Shown here in pieces: positions 8,401 to 13,500 of a DNA stretch of 13,500 bases (position 1 is the first letter of the stretch; each line of letters starts with the position of its first letter). The DNA is from Symbiodinium natans (Eukaryota > Sar > Dinophyceae > Suessiales > Symbiodiniaceae): NCBI GenBank assembly GCA_905221605.1, contig CAJNDS010002219.1, positions 356,501 through 370,000 on the forward strand, given 5' to 3'. A program made the translations under genes and the position numbers. Below the pieces are notes generated by a model that made no database searches, was not told where the DNA came from, and saw only the letters and a program-made list of their open reading frames with translations.

Positions 8401-8758
8401 ACATGCTTGTCAGCACTGGAGACTCTAGCACGGCCACGCGGACTTGCCATGGCAACGCAGCGAACGCTTCATGTAGACAATTTGGCTGCGCGCGAGCTGC
8501 ATACACGTGCAAGAACCATGCAGCGGCTTGGTCTGAGCTCAACGGCCCTGCCCGTCTCGCGCTCAGGCTGTCGATCAAAGAAAAGGCCATAAACCATGTA
8601 GCATTCTCGCACGCATACGTCACCCATGCGAGCGGCTCCAATCTTTCCTCTAAGTCTTCCGGACATGAAGACAGTGTTCCGATAGACTGTGCGTCAAAAT
8701 CGTCAGCACCTCCTCGTCTATCTTGCATAAAGTTTGGACTCTGCACGCTCACACCCAT
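5475..8758 (-). CDS. ASCH / OTU-like / P-loop (DUF3987-like) multidomain protein, first long exon
   Basis: From ATG 8758 the frame is open for about 1,094 codons. The frame extends upstream to 8896 but has no ATG before 8758. Residues from this ATG: about 1-290, unrecognised, Ala/Trp/Cys-rich. About 292-418 is an ASCH-like domain (GFTVKKWWADLILSGRKTWE, closing GPVTWVRL); such domains bind RNA or modified bases. Near 475-482, LGDGACGLHAIF gives the Asp/Cys of an OTU cysteine peptidase (codons 7336-7334 and 7327-7325). An acidic run ESDSESDAEHE lies near 790-802. Near 945-956, GTAQPGGGKT is a Walker A motif (Lys codon 5896-5894) in a DUF3987-like context, ending in TNVTLALFQQLSVFRNW. The Walker B position reads LIAAGEGG, lacking the usual Asp. 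I infer one gene with the following two exons; separate genes remain possible. Function is unknown; deubiquitination and NTP-driven DNA work are suggested only by domains. Confidence 0.75.
6917..7399 (-). other. OTU-like cysteine peptidase region
   Basis: The motif LGDGACGLHAIFG matches the OTU family signature D-G-x-C around the nucleophilic Cys, followed by the usual long helix (NARELALQALEAAF). OTU enzymes cleave ubiquitin or related modifiers. I could not identify the expected C-terminal His-aromatic motif in the next ~150 residues. The domain may therefore be divergent, use a His further away, or be inactive. The domain ends are approximate. Confidence 0.65.
7505..7885 (-). other. ASCH-like domain
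   Basis: The segment starts GFTVKKWWADLILSGRKTWE and ends near GPVTWVRLDNL. The GxKxWExR pattern near the start and a later basic/aromatic strand are typical of ASCH (PUA-like beta-barrel) domains. The insert between (CKHCIQDMETVKYRNAYAWV) follows the usual order of strand, helix and final W-containing strand. Such domains are linked to RNA or modified-nucleotide binding. It directly precedes the OTU motif. Confidence 0.7.
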
Positions 8759-8800
8759 CTGCGCCGTCTCGGACTGCGGCCTGCAGAAAGACTCTTGCCC
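8758..8800 (-). promoter_or_regulatory. Candidate 3' splice acceptor (cis or spliced-leader) just upstream of ATG 8758
   Basis: On the minus strand GAGTCTTTCTGCAG ends at 8781, a pyrimidine-biased tract ending in CAG. ATG 8758 follows 22 nt later. It could accept a spliced leader, making 8758 the true start. It could instead be the 3' end of a cis intron joining the upstream coding-like segment at 9223-8943 (for example donor AA|GTGCGG at 8942, which would keep frame). Confidence 0.4.
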
Positions 8801-8896
8801 GCACACCACTGTGACTGTGTGTCTGTATACAGGACAAAGTATCAGAATCGTTTGTACCTTACAGAACAGCACATCATCATGAACCGACCTGCTCAA

Positions 8897-9223
8897 TCAG
8901 ATGTCAAGCGTCCCGCTCCACGACACGACTTCCTCCCCGCACTTGGCACCGACCGGCAGACTCTCCCGACCGTTGCCACTCTGTATAGCGGCGGAAGTCA
9001 ATGGCTGCTCACCTTCCTCGGCACGTACGACTCTGTACCTTTGATCAACATGCAGGGCGCGCAGATCAACTGGCTGCCCTTCATGCCGCCTGCACGACAT
9101 GTAAATTGAGGCTTCTCCATCTTCGAAGACCTCTATGCCATAGAAGTGACTCGAGCCTTCCACGAAAATCACGTACTTGCCAGGTGCCCAATCCTCACCC
9201 GGCACTGCGGGATCTGTTATCAA
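8897..9223 (-). CDS. Coding-like segment, possible upstream exon of the ASCH/OTU gene
   Basis: This minus-strand stretch of 108 codons begins with TTG in the frame and ends at TGA 8899-8897; the frame after that stop is the one used by the large ORF. The protein looks natural rather than random, with a run GKYVIFVEGSSHFYGIEVFE followed by acidic and polar residues (residues 16-45). No family was recognised. Joining GTGCGG (8942) to the acceptor at 8781 would place it in frame with ATG 8758. Against this, the segment has no ATG near its start and its own upstream link is not resolved. It may also be a separate exon, or decayed sequence. Confidence 0.4.
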   Translation of the reverse strand: MITDPAVPGEDWAPGKYVIFVEGSSHFYGIEVFEDGEASIYMSCRRHEGQPVDLRALHVDQRYRVVRAEEGEQPLTSAAIQSGNGRESLPVGAKCGEEVVSWSGTLDI

Positions 9224-9873
9224 GCCAAGCCTGACACACAGGCAACTGGCAATGCTTCTGTCTTCACGAAATGTTCCCTATGACAGATGCTCGATGCGTT
9301 GCAATCACTGCAAGCGAGGCACTTGCGTGGCTTCAAAAACTCATTTCCTTCCTTCAGAGCCCAGAACGGACCATGACGCGTGTACGGGACCCGCACGCCC
9401 AGGGCTCGCAGGGAGTCAATCAAGCACGTGTCGGCAAAGCGTACGGCGTCCGGAGGCGACGCAAGCAACCTCGGGAGACAGTGCGCTCTGAGAAAGACCC
9501 TACTGCGAACCGCACCGACATTGACTGGCTGCAGGACATCTTGACGGCTGTCGACTTTGAGGACGCCGCGATTTCTTGTAGGCAATTGTTTGTGCTTTCG
9601 TGAGTCCCCAGCGTCGGCGCTCGCCTCGGCGGAGGATATGTCCACAGAAACCCGCAACTAATTGCGCCCTTCTCCCAAGTAACTCACACAAGCTACACCA
9701 CTCATTGCTCCGTCATGCAACACTAATCCAGCCAAGCCACACCAATCCACTTGGAGATACAGACCTTGATTCCGCTCTGCTTCGGCCACGATGAGCGCGT
9801 CCTTCAACACTTCGTCATCATCATGGCCAGACCCCGACCTCGTGCTCCTTCTTTGTTTCTTGAGCTCCTTCAA
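9220..9873 (-). pseudogene. Coding-like frame interrupted by one TAG; exon pair or decayed gene
   Basis: One minus-strand frame runs 9873 to 9220 with a single stop, TAG at 9660-9658. The first part is charged (KELKKQRRSTRSGSGHDDDE, then VLKDALIVAEAERNQ). The part after the stop contains FADTCLIDSLRALGVRVPY and KPRKCLACSDCNAS, the latter with a CxxC pair. A 9873-9760 exon followed by a T/G-rich intron covering the TAG (AAG|GTCTGT near 9748 is a possible donor) would explain the stop, but I could not find an acceptor in the right phase. A nonsense mutation is the alternative. No family was recognised. The frame shares a few bases with the segment at 9223-8897. Confidence 0.35.
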
Positions 9874-9921
9874 AGGTCAAGACTGTTACTTCTCGACGCC
9901 GTCTATGCGCACAAGCAAGTC

Positions 9922-10445
9922 TCACGACACGACTACGAGCTCATTCGTTCCGTGACATGAGCCTGGGCGATATTCCGGCACGTTCCTGATTGCGGGCGCA
10001 CCTGCAAGCTCGCATGTCCGGCCAAGCTTGCCTTGAACGCACGCTGCGGTCAAGGAACGCACTCCCTGCGCGGCTGCCGGGCGTCTTGCAGATACGCCTG
10101 CAACGACACCCGACGCCAGCTCGACACACTGGCTTCTTGCATCCTCCAAGCGCTGCCCTCTTTTGCCTTGTTGATCTGGATGAAGCCGACCTCAACGCTT
10201 TGCCCACATAAGCCGCGCAGCCCCTGCACGTAATTTGTTCGCTTACTCTTCTGCTCTCAGCCTCTGACTGGTGTCTTCACAGCGAGCGCGCCATGTGCGT
10301 CCAGGTAGCCCTTGGCGTCCTCCTGCGCTCACTCCGCGATCTGTGCGCCAGACGCCATGCTGCGAATCGACCTTGCCTCCACGGCGTAGTCTGCCCAGGC
10401 CTTCTTGCCGGAAAGAACGCGAAGGTTCGACATGGCCTTGCACAT
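9922..10445 (-). pseudogene. Coding-like segments with two in-frame TGA codons and a frame change
   Basis: From ATG 10445 one minus-strand frame reads AMSNLRVLSGKKAWADYAVE and EARSIRSMASGAQIAE, meets TGA at 10331-10329, continues AQEDAKGYLDAHGALAVKTP, meets TGA at 10259-10257, and continues through SVEVGFIQINKAKEGSAWRM to TGA 10052-10050. Another frame (about 10149-9922) then looks coding (VQGKLGRTCELAGAPAIRNV). The second stop can be removed by a 45-nt GT-AG segment (10268-10224) in phase 0; the first has no obvious intron. Either the gene is decayed or small exons are missed. No family was recognised. Confidence 0.35.
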
Positions 10446-10510
10446 GCTCGCGCCACATGCAGCGTGTGTTCATGTACATACATACACACAGACCTCGTGC
10501 GCGAATGCAC

Positions 10511-10702
10511 TCACAAAGCTTCACACCCGCACCAGCCTATCAGCTTGCAGACACGGAACTGGCGAGATTTCAGCGAAGCGAGAGGACTCTTGCTACTTGC
10601 ACTTGGTTCACTTCCTTGCTGGAGCCCAATACGCATGCGTCTTTGCAGCATCACTACTTTCGCAGCCTGAAGCGACCGATCAAAGGCAACTACAGGAATC
10701 AT
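10511..10702 (-). CDS. Short unrecognised ORF, possibly part of an exon
   Basis: A genuine ATG at 10702 opens 63 codons to TGA 10513-10511. The product is basic with a Ser/Lys-rich middle (SEPSASSKSPLASLKSRQF). Its length is within chance expectation, and the only reason to list it is its place between two better coding-like segments on the same strand. No domain was seen. Confidence 0.2.
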   Translation of the reverse strand: MIPVVAFDRSLQAAKVVMLQRRMRIGLQQGSEPSASSKSPLASLKSRQFRVCKLIGWCGCEAL

Positions 10703-10766
10703 GCGTCATCTTTCTGCACACGCGCGTGAAATGATCTGGCTGCATCCCACCGTGCACAGCCAAGCT

Positions 10767-11426
10767 CTAAGCATGCGTCATCGACATGTCCTGCGTTGAC
10801 GGATCCAGAAGTGTGGCAGCCAGCTCCACCACTTCGTCCCTTCGGAAGTGCTGTGACGGAGAATACCATTGCGCGCTTTCCGTCGTAGTCATGTCCCCGG
10901 CTGCTGCGTCGCTGCACGTCGCCTGACTACGGTCTGCAAGATTACCACGACGTCCTTCATCTGGATCTTCAAAGTAAGCTTCCAAGCCTCTGCCCTCCAG
11001 AATATCTTCGACATTGTCCAGAGCATCCTTGGGATTCAGCTCCACTCGCTTGCGCGCCCCCGCGATGTGTTCCAACGCGGCTGCTGACAGCACCCGTAGA
11101 CGATGTAGCTCTCGCCGGTGCTGCCGACACTCTTCCTCTTTGGCAGCAAGCAATCTTTTCAAGAAGGCTACATCTTCGTCTGCACCAGGTGAGGCCACAC
11201 TGCTGAGAGAGGAGACATTGCTGGTTTCAGCATGCATTGTTGACTCTGCTCTAGACTCTAGCCGGAGTAGACGTACAGTTTTTGCATGGGCTACTGCATA
11301 GTCGGGATTGGCGCAAGCGGCCGCAAGCGCACACTCCAAGCCATGTATCTGCTGCTTCTTGTCGCAAATACATGCTGCTTCAATGTTCTGCTTCAGTTGC
11401 GGGCCAGCTCGGCGACTCTTGCTCAT
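10767..11426 (-). CDS. Coiled-coil hypothetical protein or first exon of the upstream gene
   Basis: ATG 11426 opens 219 codons to TAG 10769-10767, and an in-frame TGA lies a short way upstream, so this start is well bounded. The product is hydrophilic. Residues about 84-133 (region of VAFLKRLLAAKEEECRQHRR and ELHRLRVLSAAALEHIAG) have the heptad pattern of a coiled coil. A helical, acidic stretch (ALDNVEDILEGRGLEAYFED) follows. The N-terminal part carries several Cys residues (CICDKKQQIHGLECALAAAC). The last ~15 codons contain possible donors (GATCC|GTCAAC), so the ORF may be an exon whose true end is earlier. It is on the same strand as, and upstream of, the long gene. No signal peptide or membrane segment was seen and no family was recognised. 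Confidence 0.55.
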   Translation of the reverse strand: MSKSRRAGPQLKQNIEAACICDKKQQIHGLECALAAACANPDYAVAHAKTVRLLRLESRAESTMHAETSNVSSLSSVASPGADEDVAFLKRLLAAKEEECRQHRRELHRLRVLSAAALEHIAGARKRVELNPKDALDNVEDILEGRGLEAYFEDPDEGRRGNLADRSQATCSDAAAGDMTTTESAQWYSPSQHFRRDEVVELAATLLDPSTQDMSMTHA

Positions 11427-12146
11427 TCTCGAGACTGCTTCTCATCATGAGCAGACACACAGTACGTTTGCCAGCGCTACATGACCACGCAACATAAATC
11501 ATGCCAAGTGCACCAGGAAACTCTTTCTCCCCTTCACATACCTTGCGCCTTTGTCGAAGTCCGATCACACTGGCTACTCCCCTTACGACTGCAAGAAGCT
11601 CCACTGACGGCAAACGTGCTAGCTGGATGCAAAGCGCACAAGTCACTTGCGCGACCCTGACGGATCGGCAACTCTGCCGTTTTTCTACACTCACGCCTTC
11701 CTCGGCTACCTTGTGAGGGCGCCCTGCCCCCCCCGCCCCGCGATGAGGAGCCCACAAGAGAAGCTCCAGAACGCTCGCCGTGCGATTTCGCGATACGATC
11801 CCGACTCTGCCGCGTTCTCTCTAACTCTCTCGTCGTCCATCCTCGCTTCCTTCGCTTGACATGCAAAGCTGCCGAGGACAGCTCCGTGAATTTCTACTGC
11901 GCCAGCACTATACACTCTACACACTCAAGACCACGCCACATATGGTCGCGGACCTCACTCCAAGCAATCAGTTGAGGACCTCCATGGAGAGGCCGTACTA
12001 CAGTGACTCGTCGCATCGCGCACGCTGCCTCCTTGCCCAGAAAAGTCACCATGGGCCACTCTCAAGATGATTCAGCGGCAGGTGTGTATCGTGTCGACCC
12101 ACCACGTAAAAGTAGCCGAAGCACCCACCAAGAAGAAAGAAAACCT
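11427..12146. other. Region without a supported gene, upstream of the minus-strand genes
   Basis: About 720 bp separate the ATG at 11426 from the right satellite. ORFs on both strands are short, overlap one another and look like chance (Arg/Ser-rich). For a minus-strand transcript this would be the promoter and 5' leader side, but I recognise no promoter motif. The stretch ends in a purine run GAAGAAAGAAAA (12132-12143) directly at the satellite boundary. Confidence 0.5.
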
Positions 12147-12365
12147 GTCTTGCATCAGAGATACAATCTGGCTATCGCCAGGTCCTTGCTCATGACTCTC
12201 AGAAATTTGAGGGAGATCTGAGGTCACCACCCACACGCAGCTCCCGTGAGCACGCACGCTAAACCCTGAGCCTAGACCACATGAATCGTCGTCGTGCATC
12301 ACCAGATTGCGCGTGACTCTCAATCCTCTGAGCGAGATCTGAGCTCACCTATACGCAGCTCCCGC
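12147..12365 (+). repeat. Degenerate edge units of the right satellite
   Basis: The satellite resumes at GTCTTGCATCAGAG and then GGTCCTTGCTCATGACTCTC, a diverged beta subunit in mid-unit. A second diverged copy of the beta 3' half follows (GCGTGACTCTCAATCC to CACCTATACGCAGCTCCCGC). CGCAGCTCCCGTGAGCACGC and TAAACCCTGAGCCTAGACC show the subunit end. Units here are more divergent than those beyond 12366, as is typical at the edge of a tandem array. Confidence 0.8.
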
Positions 12366-13500
12366 GTATCATGGTCTTGCCTCAGCAATGATGCAATAAT
12401 CTGGCTGTTGCCCTGTCGCATGCCTTCCGAACACTAAACCCCCTAGACATCACGGTCTTGCGTCAGAAATGATGCAATAGTCTGGCTGTCGTCAGGTCCT
12501 GGCTCATGACTCTGAATTCCCTGGACAGCATAGTCTCGCCTCAGCAATGACGCAATAATCTGGCTGTTGCCCGGTCGCATGCCCTCCGAACCCTAAATCT
12601 CCTAGACATCACGGTCTTGCGTCAGAAACGATGCAACATGACTCCTGCGTTCTGAGCTCACTACTCGCAGCTCCCGTGAGCATGCTTCCCAAACCCTAAT
12701 AAACCTAAACCCTAGACATCATGGTCTTGCCTCAGCAATGACGCAATAATCTGGCTGTTGCCCGTCGCATGCCTTCCGAACCCTAAACCCCCTAGACATC
12801 ACGGTCTTGTGTCAGAAACGATGCTATGGTCTGGCTGTCGTCAGGTCCTTGCTCGTGACTCTGCGTTCTGAGCTCACCGACTCGCAGCTCCCGTGAGCAT
12901 GCTTCCCAAACCCGAATAAACCTAAACCCTAGACATCATGGTCTTGCCTCAGCAAAGATGCAATAATTTGGCTGTTGCCCGGTCGCACGCCTTCCGAACC
13001 CTAAACCCCCTAGACATCACGGTCTTGCGTCAGAAATGATGCAAGAGTCTGGCTGTCGTCAGGTCCTTGCTCATGACCCTGCGTTCTGACCTCACCTACT
13101 CGCTGCTCCCGTGAGCATTCTTCCCAACCCTAAACCTAAACCCTAGACATCATGGTCTTGCCTCAGCAATGATGCAATAATCTGGCTGTTGCCCGGTCGC
13201 ATGCCTTCCGAACCCTAAACCCCCCAGACATCACGGTCTGCGTCAGAAATGATGCAATACTCTGGCTGTCGTCAGGTCCTTGCTCGTGACTCTGCGTTCT
13301 GAGCTCACCTACTCGCAGCTCCCGTGAGCATGCTTCCCAAACCCGAATAAACCTAAACCCTAGACATCATGGTCTTGCCTCAGCAAGAATGCAGTAATCT
13401 CTGGCTGTCGTCAGGTCCTTGCTCATGACTCTGCGTTCTGAGCTCACCTATACTCGCAGCTCCCGTGAGCATGCTTCCCAAATCCTAATAAACCTAAACC
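12366..13500 (+). repeat. Right satellite array, same family and orientation as the left array
   Basis: Alpha subunits start near 12366 (truncated), 12521 (variant), 12712, 12929, 13143 and 13360. Beta subunits start at 12443, 12602, 12792, 13010 and about 13224. The dimer period in the regular part is 214-218 bp. Subunit ends carry CCCTAAACCCC or CCTAATAAACCTAAACCC. Unit order and strand match the left array, so the two flanks look like one array split by the central 11.5 kb. The array continues beyond the window. No ORF here is credible. Confidence 0.93.

Noticed and set aside
8190-8882. Plus-strand ORF of 230 codons.
   Set aside because: It is antisense to the N-terminal part of the ASCH/OTU protein and shows no recognisable motif.
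4816-8896. TTG codons at 8896, 5445, 4624, 9223 and 9657 as starts of the long frames.
   Set aside because: Non-ATG starts are unlikely in a nuclear eukaryotic gene; these frames simply extend from a preceding stop, and splice sites or the ATG at 8758 explain them better.
9220-10445. A variant genetic code reading TGA or TAG as an amino acid.
   Set aside because: The long ORFs end at TAG or TGA in sensible places and use TGG for Trp throughout; isolated stops upstream are better explained by introns or decay.
1-13500. CRISPR array, because of the regular repeats.
   Set aside because: Units are 80-220 bp, contiguous with no unique spacers, and flank eukaryote-type coding sequence.

Overview
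The window looks like nuclear DNA of a protist, most likely a dinoflagellate. Three things point there: tandem satellite DNA peppered with degenerate CCCTAAA (plant/alveolate-type telomere) motifs, very long one-strand ORFs that can only be joined through short GC-AG introns, and a repeat-rich setting. No bacterial operon signals, tRNA or rRNA were seen. The organism assignment is inference.

Layout. Positions 1-669 and 12147-13500 are the same head-to-tail satellite: two related subunits alternate with a period of about 200-218 bp, and each ends in a telomere-like CCTAAA stretch. Between them lies about 11.5 kb of unrelated DNA, as if inserted into the array. Its left end (670-1425) is a second tandem repeat of about 110 bp; most units carry a G-run/C-run hairpin closed by a GCA triloop. 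Positions 1426-2110 have no gene I can support.

The core is on the minus strand, 8758 down to 2111. Three exon-sized open segments (8758-5475, 5383-4828, 4753-2111) join in frame if two short GC-AG introns (91 and 74 nt) are removed, giving a protein of about 2,160 residues. In order it has an unrecognised N-terminal region, an ASCH-like domain, an OTU-like cysteine peptidase motif, a P-loop module resembling DUF3987, and a Mutator-like (MULE) DDE transposase with a zinc-binding N-terminal part, catalytic D/D/E, a C-terminal SWIM zinc finger and an AT-hook/basic tail. The segments could instead be separate adjacent genes.

Upstream on the same strand, 8897-11426 holds further coding-like pieces. 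One is a clean ATG-started 219-residue ORF with a predicted coiled coil (11426-10767). The others run open for 60-150 residues, change frame, and are broken by single stop codons. They may be exons of a 5' extension, a separate intron-rich gene, or a decaying gene. From 11427 to 12146 I see nothing identifiable.

Working hypothesis: a large Mutator-class DNA transposon, or a relic of one, carries an OTU/ASCH/P-loop module in the same transcription unit as its transposase and is nested in a subtelomere-like satellite. Convincing terminal inverted repeats were not found, so element status is unproven.
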